From NCBI GenBank assembly GCA_003963455.1, contig RXJA01000093.1:49571-113570 (forward strand): a DNA stretch of 64,000 bases, read 5' to 3'. A program made the position numbers and the translations under genes. The notes under the pieces are model-generated. The model was not told the DNA's origin and did not search any database. It saw only the letters and a list, made by a program, of their open reading frames with translations. The DNA comes from Hyphomicrobiales bacterium. GTDB lineage: Bacteria > Pseudomonadota > Alphaproteobacteria > Rhizobiales > Rhizobiaceae. Shown here one piece after another: positions 52,349 to 60,729 of this stretch (its first letter is position 1; the number at the start of each line of letters is the position of its first letter).

Positions 52349-53668
52349 TCAAGGTGCCGTTCGTCGCCAGAAGCTGGCTGCAGCACGGCGCGCGGCTGAG
52401 ATGAAGCGTCTCGCGGTACCGGACAAACCGCGCGCCGATACCAGGATTGGACCAATTTCCGTCAGGACATTCGACGTCGATTCGGATCTCAGCCGGTCAA
52501 GCGCGTCCATCCGCTTTGCCAGCCTTGGAAGCTCGGACGCCAGATCCTCGGACTGCATATAGCCAATGACGCCATTCACGTAGCGTCGCATTTGTTCGGC
52601 ACCGGCGCCTGGTTCTGGCTGCGCCAGGAAGGAACGCAACCTTTGCTCGATCTTGCGTTTTTGCCTCCGCGGAAGCACCTGCGTGCGCATGAATTTCGGC
52701 TCTTGCAGAGAGTGCATATGGATCTCGGAGGTCCTGGCCTCGCATTCGTGTCGCAGGGCATCCAGAAGCTCGACCAGAGTGCCGACGTTCAAAGCGGAAG
52801 CCGTTATGCCGAACTCCAGGTCCACGCCCGGACACTCCCGTCGCAGCCGGATGATGTTGTCGACGAATAGCGGCCAGTCGAAACCGTGCCGAATAAGGGC
52901 ACCGCGGGCACCGGTGTCGTCGACACTTGCTTGAACGCTGACATTCTCAAATGCGTTCCACAGCTGGAATATCGATCTTCCGCCCAAGCCCGTGACGGAC
53001 ATGTTCGTATTGTAGCGCAGGCTGACATGGGTCCGTCCGGCTTCGATCAGAGCATCCAGCAACCGATAATGCTCTTCCATCAAAAGCGGTTCACCGCCAG
53101 CGAAGTAGATCGACTCGATATTGTCGATCCAGCCCGACATCTGGTCCAGCATCTCCGTGGCCGAAGCGAAGCTCTTGATCTCGGCTTTGTCACCCGCGGT
53201 GACGCCGATGGCGCGGCCGTCGGTGAACCACTTCGAACTGGCGCCGTGCCAGCAGCTTCGGCACTTGAAGTTGCACAGGTTCGAGAACCTGACATCGAGC
53301 GCCGCCGGCGATGCCGGTGCGGCCTCGAAGGGTTCGTCCGCGGATGCAAGTCGCCGGTGCCATGCGCTGAACTGACGGTTCATCTGCTGGCGCAGGCTGT
53401 CCCCCTCTCTTTCGTCACGGTCGAAACATTTCCAGCACTGCGCAACCGGTTCCTTTCGTGCAAACCGATGTCGTATCTGCCGCAGCGCCTCGCTGCTCCA
53501 GGCTCCTTTTAGGCCTTCTTTCCGCACGTGGCCTATTGATCCATCGAACTCGCAGCAAGGTGAGATCGCGCCATCGGTCGCAACATGCAGATTGATCCAC
53601 GGCATTACGCAGAAGCCGTCACCGCTCGCGCAGGAGTGGCGGGCCTTGTCTCGTTTCAGTTCTCTCAT
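52349..53668 (-). CDS. Twitch-domain radical SAM protein
   Basis: A 439-residue radical SAM protein. The 4Fe-4S/SAM motif CNFKCRSC is at about 132-139, and YFAGGEPLL follows as the SAM-binding GGE. In front of it is an N-terminal segment with FCVMPWINLHVATDGAISPCC and AQCWKCFDRD, cysteines typical of SPASM/twitch auxiliary-cluster proteins. Such enzymes modify peptides or sugars. It is divergent from a PqqD-like gene 165 bases away, a pairing that suggests peptide maturation, though twitch proteins also occur in glycan loci. Substrate unknown. Confidence 0.85.
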   Translation of the reverse strand: MRELKRDKARHSCASGDGFCVMPWINLHVATDGAISPCCEFDGSIGHVRKEGLKGAWSSEALRQIRHRFARKEPVAQCWKCFDRDEREGDSLRQQMNRQFSAWHRRLASADEPFEAAPASPAALDVRFSNLCNFKCRSCWHGASSKWFTDGRAIGVTAGDKAEIKSFASATEMLDQMSGWIDNIESIYFAGGEPLLMEEHYRLLDALIEAGRTHVSLRYNTNMSVTGLGGRSIFQLWNAFENVSVQASVDDTGARGALIRHGFDWPLFVDNIIRLRRECPGVDLEFGITASALNVGTLVELLDALRHECEARTSEIHMHSLQEPKFMRTQVLPRRQKRKIEQRLRSFLAQPEPGAGAEQMRRYVNGVIGYMQSEDLASELPRLAKRMDALDRLRSESTSNVLTEIGPILVSARGLSGTARRFISAARRAAASFWRRTAP

Positions 53669-53761
53669 GCCGGCTCACGATCATGCGCAACGGCCGCTCG
53701 GCCGGGTGTGGAATTCCAATTCAGTTGGGTCGCTTCGAGTGAAGCGCTCTGCGAATCTTTG

Positions 53762-53795
53762 ACCAAGGAACACTTCCCCCACGCGACTCCTTGGT
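53762..53795. promoter_or_regulatory. Inverted repeat in the radical SAM/PqqD divergent region
   Basis: ACCAAGGA and TCCTTGGT are perfect 8-base arms with an 18-base spacer, ending 37 bases before the PqqD-like start. It is a candidate operator or leader hairpin; no regulator gene is nearby. Confidence 0.35.
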
Positions 53796-53832
53796 GTATC
53801 ACCCCCGCCATTTAGGGGCAAAGGGCGGCATA

Positions 53833-54264
53833 ATGTTGGGCGTCGTCTTAAACGAAACAAATTTGACGAGCGAAATCTTTGACGGCGAAGTCGTTGCTGT
53901 CAATTTCGCGACCGGCAAGTATTACGGTATGAAGGGAAGCGCACAGCTCATCTGGGAGATGTTGCGTAAACCCGTCGATCCAACCATGATTGAGACGGCG
54001 TTGAGGACGGGTTATCCCGACTTGGACGAAGACGACGTTGCCTCGGTGCGAGGCTTCCTCGATCTTCTCGTGGAGGAAGGCATACTTCAGCCGGCCTCGC
54101 CGATCGAATTGCCCAAGCTTCCCGACGTTTCCGGCCGCTCATCCTTCATGCGGCCGGAGCTGGAGATCCACACGGACTTGCAAGAGCTGATTGTCCTCGA
54201 CCCCATCCATGACGTGGATCCGGGCGGTGGATGGCCGCTGCGGCGGGAGCTGGGGGACAGCTGA
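53833..54264 (+). CDS. PqqD-like peptide chaperone
   Basis: A 143-residue protein whose first 90 residues form a PqqD/RRE winged-helix domain (EVVAVNFATGKYYGMKGSAQ, then IWEMLRKPVD and FLDLLVEEGILQPAS). The C-terminal 50 residues are a Pro/Asp-rich extension. PqqD domains bind leader peptides and hand them to modifying enzymes. AAAGGGCGG lies just before the ATG at 53833. The next gene encodes an HprK-like kinase, and PqqD-HprK pairs are known from lasso-peptide and HPr-rel-A cassettes. Confidence 0.85.
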   Translation: MLGVVLNETNLTSEIFDGEVVAVNFATGKYYGMKGSAQLIWEMLRKPVDPTMIETALRTGYPDLDEDDVASVRGFLDLLVEEGILQPASPIELPKLPDVSGRSSFMRPELEIHTDLQELIVLDPIHDVDPGGGWPLRRELGDS

Positions 54265-54269
54265 TCCGA

Positions 54270-55346
54270 ATGGTCCGAGCCGCCGTCGATTCCCGAACGG
54301 CGCCTGCAGCATTCGTCCGCCGCGTCATTGATGACGCGAGTTTCCGGTGGTCCGAATCCGGCGCTGAGCATTGCTTTCGCCTTGGTGCGTTGACGCTGCG
54401 GCTGCGCACGTGCGGAACCGCGCTCGATCCGGTCATCCTACCGGTTCTGCGTCATGCGCAAACAACGGGAACCACTGCGGTAGACCGTTCGACCACTGTC
54501 TACGCCGTCTCGCACGAGGACGACGGCTTTCCGGCTCCGCCCGCCGAATGGCCCTTTGAAGCCGACGAGGGCGATGCCGTCACCCGGACCGTATGGGACA
54601 GCGAGGCCGGCGTCGCAATCGTATCCGACGAGAGCCGCGGAATTTGGCATCTGCACGACCTATCCACCCGTACCGGCGTCTATTGGGTCGGAGCCGCTGC
54701 CCGGCTGCCGGTCTGGGAATACGGGTCTCCGCTGCGCCACCACATCCATTGGGGCGCGTTGGCGATGGGCCATGCGATGCTTCATTCCGCCGTTGTCGGC
54801 GAAAATGGCGTGGGCGTGATGCTTGCCGGCCCGGGAGGTTCCGGCAAATCGACGCTGACGGCTGCCGCGATTTCGGCGGGGATGCAGACCACGGGCGATG
54901 ATATTGTCCTGGTGTCGCAGTCCGGGGCAGACTGGCGGAGCCACTCGCTTTTCGACACCATGAAGCTCACCGGGATGGCGGAAACCCTCTTCAGCGGGCT
55001 TGCCGCGCAAGCGGTGAACCGGGATCGCCGCGCGGAAGAAAAAGCGCTTATCCCGATCAGCACGACGATACGGGATGCGCTGGTCCCGCAAATCACGGTG
55101 AAGGCTCTTGTCTCCTGCAAACTCACCGGCGACGATGCTTCGACAATCCGTCCCGCTTCACGGTTCGAGATGATCCGTGCGCTCTCGCCGAGCACGTCGA
55201 AGATCTTGCGGACCGGTCATAACGAGATATTCCAGCAGGCCGCCAGCCTGTCGCGCTCGCTTCCATGCCACGAGTTCCTGATCGGCAACGATCCGATGGA
55301 AGCGACAACCGTGCTGCGAGAATTCGTGCGGGAACTGAGAGCATGA
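54270..55346 (+). CDS. HprK-related serine kinase-like protein
   Basis: A 358-residue protein with an N-terminal domain of the HprK-related type (about 1-170) and a C-terminal P-loop domain with Walker A GPGGSGKST at 187-195 and GDDIVLV about 20 residues on, the HPr kinase plan. HprK relatives of this group phosphorylate peptides or small substrates rather than HPr. The start at 54270 lies 5 bases after the PqqD stop; 54231 would overlap PqqD. It overlaps the glycosyltransferase gene by 4 bases. Confidence 0.82.
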   Translation: MVRAAVDSRTAPAAFVRRVIDDASFRWSESGAEHCFRLGALTLRLRTCGTALDPVILPVLRHAQTTGTTAVDRSTTVYAVSHEDDGFPAPPAEWPFEADEGDAVTRTVWDSEAGVAIVSDESRGIWHLHDLSTRTGVYWVGAAARLPVWEYGSPLRHHIHWGALAMGHAMLHSAVVGENGVGVMLAGPGGSGKSTLTAAAISAGMQTTGDDIVLVSQSGADWRSHSLFDTMKLTGMAETLFSGLAAQAVNRDRRAEEKALIPISTTIRDALVPQITVKALVSCKLTGDDASTIRPASRFEMIRALSPSTSKILRTGHNEIFQQAASLSRSLPCHEFLIGNDPMEATTVLREFVRELRA

Positions 55347-56083
55347 GCGACAGCCCAACGATCAGCGTCATCATGCCGGTGCGAAACGGCGAGAAATACA
55401 TCGCCGACGCGCTGAAAACCATACTCGACCAGGCGTGGCCGGTGCAGGAAATCCTGGTTGTCGACGACGGCTCGACCGACCGCTCGCGCGAGATCGTTGA
55501 GACCCTGGCCTCGCGTTTCCCGGCGATCCATGTCCTCGACGGGCCACGGCGCGGCCCGGGGCCGGCGCGAAATGTCGGCCTGCGGATCGCCCGTGGTGAG
55601 TTCATCGGCTTCCTGGATTGCGATGACCTCTGGCCGGCCGACAAGCTGTCGCTGCATCTCGGCCGCTTTGCCCGAACGCCTCATATGGATGTCGTTTCCG
55701 GCTTCGTCAGCTATTTCAACCGGCAAATGACGGATGCGCCCGCACCCGATCCGGCGGCGATAACGGACGAACTCTTCCATGTTCATCTGGGTGCAACCCT
55801 CTATCGCCGGACAGTTTTCGACAGGGTCGGGATATTCGACGAGAACTTTCTTTATTCCGAAGATGTCGACCTCATGCTCCGGATCCGCGAAGCTGATATA
55901 CCGATGACGATCCTGAACGCGGTGACCCTGTGCTATCGTCGGCACGCGGAGTCGATGACGAGCACCTACACGGCAGAGGAGAAGCGCGACTTCAACCGCG
56001 CCCTGATGCAGTCGCTCATGCGTCGGCGCAAGAGCGGCAAAACGAGGCCGTTGCCTCCGTTCAAGCATCTGATGGAGGAGTAA
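55343..56083 (+). CDS. Glycosyltransferase family 2, first of pair
   Basis: A 246-residue GT-A glycosyltransferase: ISVIMPVRNGEKYIADALKT, VVDDGSTDRS and the metal-binding DCDDLW (DxD). FLYSEDVDLMLRIREADIP fits the acceptor/catalytic region. It transfers a sugar from a nucleotide sugar to an acceptor that is unknown. The ATG at 55343 overlaps the kinase stop (ATGA). Confidence 0.88.
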   Translation: MSDSPTISVIMPVRNGEKYIADALKTILDQAWPVQEILVVDDGSTDRSREIVETLASRFPAIHVLDGPRRGPGPARNVGLRIARGEFIGFLDCDDLWPADKLSLHLGRFARTPHMDVVSGFVSYFNRQMTDAPAPDPAAITDELFHVHLGATLYRRTVFDRVGIFDENFLYSEDVDLMLRIREADIPMTILNAVTLCYRRHAESMTSTYTAEEKRDFNRALMQSLMRRRKSGKTRPLPPFKHLMEE

Positions 56084-56815
56084 GTGGGAGCGCCGTTTTT
56101 CAGCGTCATCATTCCAGCGTGGAACGCGTCCGCCACGCTTCATGAGACGCTCGACAGCATCGCGGAGCAGAATGACCATTCGCCACGGGAGGTCATCGTC
56201 GTCGATGACGGCTCGAGCGACCGCACGGTCGAGGTCGCTGAGCGCCATGCTTCGCATCCGTGCATCGTCAGGAAGACCAACGGGGGAGCGCCGTCCGCAT
56301 TCAATGTCGGCATAAAGGCCGCCCAGGGCAAGGTTCTTGCGTTCCTCGACGCCGATGATCTCTGGACGCCCGACAAGCTCGCGCTGCAGCGGGCCAGGCT
56401 CGATTCCGATCCCTCGCTGGATGCAGTGTTCGGCCACAGCGAAACCTTCGAGAGCCCGGACTACCCCTCCGAAGCCTTTGCCTCCCTCCACTACAAGAAA
56501 GGCCGCTATCCGGGCTACCTCGTGAGTTCGCTTGCGGTGCGGCGAGGTGCTGTCGAACGGCTCGGCGTCCTGTTCGATGAAAGCTTGCGCACCGGGTACT
56601 TTATAGATTGGTACCGCAAGGCCATCGCCACGGGCATGAAAATGACGATGCTGGACGAGACGGTTCATCGACGCCGCATTCGACCAGGCACATTGTCCAG
56701 AAGGATAGCCGCCGCCGGCGCACCGGCCGGCATGTCATCCGACTTTCTTGAAATCGCGCGCCGGGCGCTCATGGCCAAGAGGGCTAAGGACGATGGAGAA
56801 AGAGGGGGGCAATGA
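56084..56815 (+). CDS. Glycosyltransferase family 2, second of pair
   Basis: A 243-residue GT-A protein with FSVIIPAWNASATLHETLDS, VVDDGSSDRT and DADDLW. It resembles the first glycosyltransferase in plan and probably arose by duplication, with a different acceptor end (FIDWYRKAIATGMKMTMLDE). The GTG at 56084 directly follows the TAA of the previous gene, with GGAGGAG a few bases before it. Confidence 0.88.
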   Translation: MGAPFFSVIIPAWNASATLHETLDSIAEQNDHSPREVIVVDDGSSDRTVEVAERHASHPCIVRKTNGGAPSAFNVGIKAAQGKVLAFLDADDLWTPDKLALQRARLDSDPSLDAVFGHSETFESPDYPSEAFASLHYKKGRYPGYLVSSLAVRRGAVERLGVLFDESLRTGYFIDWYRKAIATGMKMTMLDETVHRRRIRPGTLSRRIAAAGAPAGMSSDFLEIARRALMAKRAKDDGERGGQ

Positions 56816-58317
56816 GGCCTCTCTGGTACCCGTCTTTTGATCGCGCCTGGCCCACGGGCGATCATGAGCGCCTCCTGCTTGCTGCCGTGCACACGGATCC
56901 GGTGGCAGCCGAAAAGGAATTGCGCGCCTGGATAGGAGCGCACGACCTCGATGACTGCACGTTCAGCGAGCAGCGGTTGATTCTCGCTGCCTGGAACCGG
57001 CTTGCACCCGGCTTGAAGGACCTGTCGGAGGCACCGAGGCTTGCCGGGCTCCAACGGATGCTATGGACCCGAACCATGCTTCTGATGAGAGAGTGCCAAC
57101 CGGCATTCGCGGCGTTGGCAGCGGCGAACGTGCCGACAATGCTGATCAAGGGGGCCGCGCGCGCCGCCGACCCGGTTGGGCGAAGCGGACGTTCGTTCCA
57201 TGACCTCGATCTCGTGGTCCCGAGGAACCGGTTAGGCGACGCCCTGGAAGTGTTCATTGAACTGGGCTGGGAGCCGTCGAGCGGTTCCAGCGCCATGCGC
57301 ATGCTGACGCTGGCGGGACGGCTGCGCAGCGTCAATCTTCACAAGGGCCGCTACGGCGACATCGATCTTCACGGCTGCATCTTTCGTCCGGGCCAAGGCA
57401 GCCTCGGCGACGACGACCGGGTCTGGGCGCGGGCCAGGCCGGTGGAATTCAATTCGGTGGCCTGCGGACTGCCGGTCCGGGAAGACCTGGCGGTGATCGC
57501 CATCGCAAATGGCGGTCTCGACGCTCATGCCAACAGCGACTGGCTGGTCGATCTCTCACGCCTCATCGTTGAACCCGGTTTCGATTGGAAGCTGTTTTCC
57601 GACGAAGTTCTCGCCCGCGACATTGCGGTACCGACATTGATCGCGCTTGGCTGGCTAAAAGCGCGGGCAGGCTATGCGATCGATGCAGAGGCGATGAGAC
57701 GCTTCGAGGCTGCCCTTCCCGGGTCGATGGCTGCGTGGATGGCTTTCGTTCAAGCAAGGCCCAGGCAAAGCGAGACTCCCGCCGGTGCCGCCCTTCGATG
57801 GCTTGCAAAGGCGCGTCGCAAGTCGCTTGAGCTGGCCGAGTCCGAACCACGCGGCGAGCAGAAACCGAGACCGCGCCTGAAGACGAAATTCAGCAGGGGT
57901 TTGCCTGCTGGCGAGGGCGTGCTGCGCTTCGATCTGCCTCTTCCCGCCTCCGATCGCGCCGGCATTTTGCGCTTGCACATGCGATTGCCGGCGTCGGTGA
58001 AATGGCGGCGTCTCGCCTTCGAAATCAACAGCGACGCCGGGCATGTTGCCGCCTTTCATGTGCGCCCGAAGTTTCCGCGCGTGGACACCGCATTGGAGGT
58101 CTTTTGCGAAATCCAACTTGACACTCCCGCTGGCGCGACAAGGGTCTGGCTTGAAAGCCGGCCGCTGCGATCCGCGAGAATGCTGACCGAGGAGAACGCC
58201 GCGCGCTACGCCGCGCCCCGGTTCTGGCTCGCCAATTCGGAATTCCGCCCCTATGCACGGCCGGAAGCGCTCATCGATGGCAGTTCACGCGAAGACCCCG
58301 CGAAGGAAACGCAATGA
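56812..58317 (+). CDS. Nucleotidyltransferase-fold family protein (NTP_transf_5 type)
   Basis: A 501-residue protein. Residues about 85-270 match the uncharacterised nucleotidyltransferase family PF14907: VPTMLIKGAARAADPVGRSG and the metal dyad in RSFHDLDLVVPRN. A C-terminal region of about 150 residues looks like a beta-sandwich (FDLPLPASDRAGILRLHMRL) and is unusual for the family. Members occur with PqqD and HprK-like proteins. It overlaps the glycosyltransferase stop by 4 bases. Whether it transfers nucleotides is not known. Confidence 0.8.
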   Translation: MRPLWYPSFDRAWPTGDHERLLLAAVHTDPVAAEKELRAWIGAHDLDDCTFSEQRLILAAWNRLAPGLKDLSEAPRLAGLQRMLWTRTMLLMRECQPAFAALAAANVPTMLIKGAARAADPVGRSGRSFHDLDLVVPRNRLGDALEVFIELGWEPSSGSSAMRMLTLAGRLRSVNLHKGRYGDIDLHGCIFRPGQGSLGDDDRVWARARPVEFNSVACGLPVREDLAVIAIANGGLDAHANSDWLVDLSRLIVEPGFDWKLFSDEVLARDIAVPTLIALGWLKARAGYAIDAEAMRRFEAALPGSMAAWMAFVQARPRQSETPAGAALRWLAKARRKSLELAESEPRGEQKPRPRLKTKFSRGLPAGEGVLRFDLPLPASDRAGILRLHMRLPASVKWRRLAFEINSDAGHVAAFHVRPKFPRVDTALEVFCEIQLDTPAGATRVWLESRPLRSARMLTEENAARYAAPRFWLANSEFRPYARPEALIDGSSREDPAKETQ

Positions 58318-58478
58318 AAGGCCTGCTGATCTTGTCGGAGGCGCGGAGCAACTCGGCTGTCGCCGAAGGATCGCGCATCGCGGCAGCGCCTGCCCTTGGC
58401 GATGGCTATTCCGCCGGCTCGGCACGCGCTGGCGGCAATCCCGGCTTGCCTGCCTGGGAAGGATTTCGCCTGACATAG
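58314..58478 (+). CDS. 54-residue reading frame coupled to the operon end, possible precursor peptide
   Basis: The ATG at 58314 overlaps the nucleotidyltransferase stop (ATGA), the same overlap seen at two other junctions of this operon. The product begins MKGLLILSEARSNSAVAEGS and ends in a Gly/Ala/Pro-rich part with GLPAWEGFRLT. GAAGGAAA precedes it. Its last 73 bases lie antisense to the end of the hydroxylase gene at 58406. A short peptide next to PqqD and a kinase could be a substrate, but chance coding cannot be excluded. Confidence 0.35.
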   Translation: MKGLLILSEARSNSAVAEGSRIAAAPALGDGYSAGSARAGGNPGLPAWEGFRLT

Positions 58479-59356
58479 GCCGCCTTCAGCGTTTCCGACG
58501 TGTCGCGCGAGCCGTCATGGCTCCAGCCCGGCGGCTGGATGAGATAATTGAGGCGCTGGCCGGGCGTCAGCCCCGGCGCCAGCGCATCCTTGAACATGCC
58601 GATCCATTCATGGAACGCCACCTTCAGCGGATTGAAGGTGCCGATGTTCTTGACGATGCCGTAGCGCGGCCGGTCTTCCTCCAGTTCCTCGACGAAAGTG
58701 CCAAACATGCGGTCCCAGATGATCAGCGTGCCGGCATAATTGGCGTCGAGGTAGCGTGGATTGGTGGCGTGGTGGACGCGATGGTGCGAGGGCGTGTTGA
58801 AGATGAACTCGAACCAACCCCACATCTTGCCGATCGTCTCGGTGTGGATCCAGAACTGCCAGACCAGGTTGAAACCGAAGACGAAGGCAATGACGGCGGG
58901 ATGGAAGCCGAGCAGCACCAGCGGCGCCTGCAGGATGAAGGTGAAGGTGAACAGGCCGGTCCAGCTCTGCCTCAGCGCCGTCGAGAGATTGTAGTGCTGG
59001 CTGGAATGATGATTGACATGCTCGGCCCACACCCAGCGCACCCGGTGCGCGATGCGGTGATAGACATAGTAGCGCAAGTCATCGAGCAGGAAGGCCGCGA
59101 CGAACACCCAGATTGACAGGCCGAGATTGAAGAAGCGGAACTGCCAGAGCCACAGCAGCGCCCAGTAGGACACGATGCCGAGCAGCAGGCCGGCAACGAC
59201 ATTGCCGGTCCCCATCATCAGGCTGGCCAGCGTGTCGCGCGTCTCGAAGGATCCCTTGGCGCGGCCGGTGCGCACCAGCCAGAGCTCGATCATGATCGCA
59301 GCGACGAAGAAGGGAATCGCAAGCTGGGTGACCTGCGGGAAATTATACTCGTCCAT
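58406..59356 (-). CDS. Sterol desaturase/fatty acid hydroxylase family protein
   Basis: A 316-residue membrane di-iron hydroxylase. The histidine clusters YHRIAHRVRWVW, HVNHHSSQHYN and HHRVHHATN are all present, as are four or more hydrophobic segments. Such enzymes hydroxylate or desaturate lipids, for example fatty acids, sterols, carotenoids or ornithine lipids. Start 59356 overlaps the stop of the upstream gene by one base; a GTG at 59359 is possible. It is the second gene of a small operon. Confidence 0.9.
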   Translation of the reverse strand: MDEYNFPQVTQLAIPFFVAAIMIELWLVRTGRAKGSFETRDTLASLMMGTGNVVAGLLLGIVSYWALLWLWQFRFFNLGLSIWVFVAAFLLDDLRYYVYHRIAHRVRWVWAEHVNHHSSQHYNLSTALRQSWTGLFTFTFILQAPLVLLGFHPAVIAFVFGFNLVWQFWIHTETIGKMWGWFEFIFNTPSHHRVHHATNPRYLDANYAGTLIIWDRMFGTFVEELEEDRPRYGIVKNIGTFNPLKVAFHEWIGMFKDALAPGLTPGQRLNYLIQPPGWSHDGSRDTSETLKAAYVRRNPSQAGKPGLPPARAEPAE

Positions 59357-59781
59357 CACGCCGCCTCCCGGATCCGATCGCTATTCCGCAGGGTCGCCGC
59401 CACGGCTCGCGCATCGGCTTCGCCGGCGAAGACGAAGCTGCCGCCCTTCCAGGTGAAATCGCTGAGCCGCAGCGACACCACATTCCCTTCCCTCGTCAGC
59501 GCCAGAATGTCGTGCTGGGAGACAATACGCGTCAGAAAGCAGTCGCCGATGCTTTGAACGATGCCGCAGCCTTGCGGGCCGAGTTCAAGGAACGCCGCGT
59601 GGTTGTCGGCTGTCAGCCAGACAGCGACTGGCCTTTCATCGGGAAAATCCTCGGCAAAGCGTGCGAGCGCCTGATCGGCGCCGGCAAGCGTCGCGGTTGT
59701 CGTGCCGCCGGTGAAATGCACGGCCGCGACCGACAATGCGATGCCGAACACGACTAGGACGACCAGGACTGGCAGGCTCAT
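59356..59781 (-). CDS. Membrane-anchored protein of unknown function
   Basis: A 141-residue protein with one N-terminal membrane segment (LPVLVVLVVFGIALSVAAVH) and a soluble domain outside. I do not recognise a family. Start 59781 is chosen for GGAGGAG upstream and because the membrane segment then begins the protein; 59829 would lie almost at the predicted transcript start. It is coupled to the desaturase-family gene and may be its partner. Confidence 0.7.
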   Translation of the reverse strand: MSLPVLVVLVVFGIALSVAAVHFTGGTTTATLAGADQALARFAEDFPDERPVAVWLTADNHAAFLELGPQGCGIVQSIGDCFLTRIVSQHDILALTREGNVVSLRLSDFTWKGGSFVFAGEADARAVAATLRNSDRIREAA

Positions 59782-59850
59782 GGAAACGCGGCTCCTCCGG
59801 CGGCCCGCATTTCTTTGACGCGGGTCCACGCGACAGAACCCCTAGCACGA

Positions 59851-59866
59851 TTGACGTTTACGTCAA
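59851..59866 (-). promoter_or_regulatory. MerR/LiuR-type operator palindrome
   Basis: TTGACGTTTACGTCAA has perfect 7-base arms. It matches, as I recall it, the operator of MerR-family LiuR regulators in proteobacteria. On the minus strand GTGCTAGGGG follows, which could hold a -10 box, so the element would lie in the promoter of the membrane protein/desaturase operon. It overlaps the stop codon of the upstream synthase-like gene. Confidence 0.5.
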
Positions 59867-60729
59867 AGGGGCCTCCAGCCCCGCATCGCATGACGCAAGA
59901 GCAGCCAGTGCCGGCGCAGGATGGAAAGCGTCGCTGTGGCGCTGAGTGGCGACCTGCCCGCCTTCTCCATCCTGTCGAGATAGGCGCGGGTCAGCGCCAG
60001 CGGCAGGATGACCGGCCGCAACGAAACGGGAAGCGCCGGCGCGCCTTTCTCGAACGCGTTGAGATGGTCCCGCGCCAGCGCGATCATCGCAGCGACCGCG
60101 CGCTCAGCGGCGGCTCCGCCCTCTCCTTTGACGAACTCTTCCGGCGTCGTGCCGGCGGCCGCGAGGATATCTGCGGGCACGAAGCACTGGCCGCGTCGAC
60201 GATGCAACGGCAGCAGAAGCAGCAGGCCGGTGATGGCCTGGGCGCAGCCGGCCCGGCCGGCCAGCTCGGCAAAGCCCGGCGCGGCCACCGGATCGAGCAC
60301 TATTGCCGCAAGCTGGATCAGCGCCGCGGCTGTCTCGCCGCAATAGCCCTCGAGGTCGGTGCGCGACGGCATCGGATCGTCATAGAGATCGAAGATCCGA
60401 GCCTCGAGCATGTTCTCGAAAGCAGTCTTCGGCAGATGGTGGGCGGAAATGGCCGCGCGCAGCGCATCGGCGGTCGGGTGGCCCGTCCCGGCATCCCCGT
60501 CGGCCGTGATGACGTCGCGCCACCATTGCAGCCTGACCTCGCCCGGCAGCGGCTCATGGATGCGATCGCGCACCCCGGCGATCTCGGCATTGAAGGCGTA
60601 GAGCGCAAGCAGCGCGCCGCGCTTGTCGGCCGGCGCGTAGAGCGCCGACAAATAGCGGTCATGGTCGGCGGCGCGCACCGCGTCAATGACGATGTCGCCA
60701 TTCTTGACGATGTCGGGCGTGCCGGCCAT
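59863..60729 (-). CDS. Squalene/phytoene synthase family protein (NDUFAF6-like)
   Basis: A 288-residue all-alpha protein of the phytoene/squalene synthase family. It has the RYLSALYAPADKRGALLALY start, EVRLQWWRDVI and the YCGETAAALIQL region. The usual first Asp-rich motif (DxxxD) is replaced by FNAEIAGVRD, and the second is not obvious, so prenyl transfer is doubtful. This divergent type is homologous to the mitochondrial complex I assembly factor NDUFAF6. It abuts the Mth938 gene, the NDUFAF3 homologue. Confidence 0.82.
   Translation of the reverse strand: MAGTPDIVKNGDIVIDAVRAADHDRYLSALYAPADKRGALLALYAFNAEIAGVRDRIHEPLPGEVRLQWWRDVITADGDAGTGHPTADALRAAISAHHLPKTAFENMLEARIFDLYDDPMPSRTDLEGYCGETAAALIQLAAIVLDPVAAPGFAELAGRAGCAQAITGLLLLLPLHRRRGQCFVPADILAAAGTTPEEFVKGEGGAAAERAVAAMIALARDHLNAFEKGAPALPVSLRPVILPLALTRAYLDRMEKAGRSPLSATATLSILRRHWLLLRHAMRGWRPL

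Noticed and set aside
53683..53742. Tiny frame of 19 codons in the radical SAM/PqqD gap as precursor peptide
   Set aside because: No ribosome-binding site, too short for a leader plus core, and placed before the likely promoter of the PqqD operon.
55217..56668. Minus-strand open frame of over 480 codons across both glycosyltransferase genes
   Set aside because: Covers two real plus-strand genes with DxD motifs; its own product has no family features.
53833..58317. Standard lasso-peptide biosynthesis cluster
   Set aside because: PqqD-like and HprK-like genes fit, but there is no asparagine-synthetase-like cyclase, no B2 protease, no ABC exporter and no typical precursor with a Thr two residues from the core.
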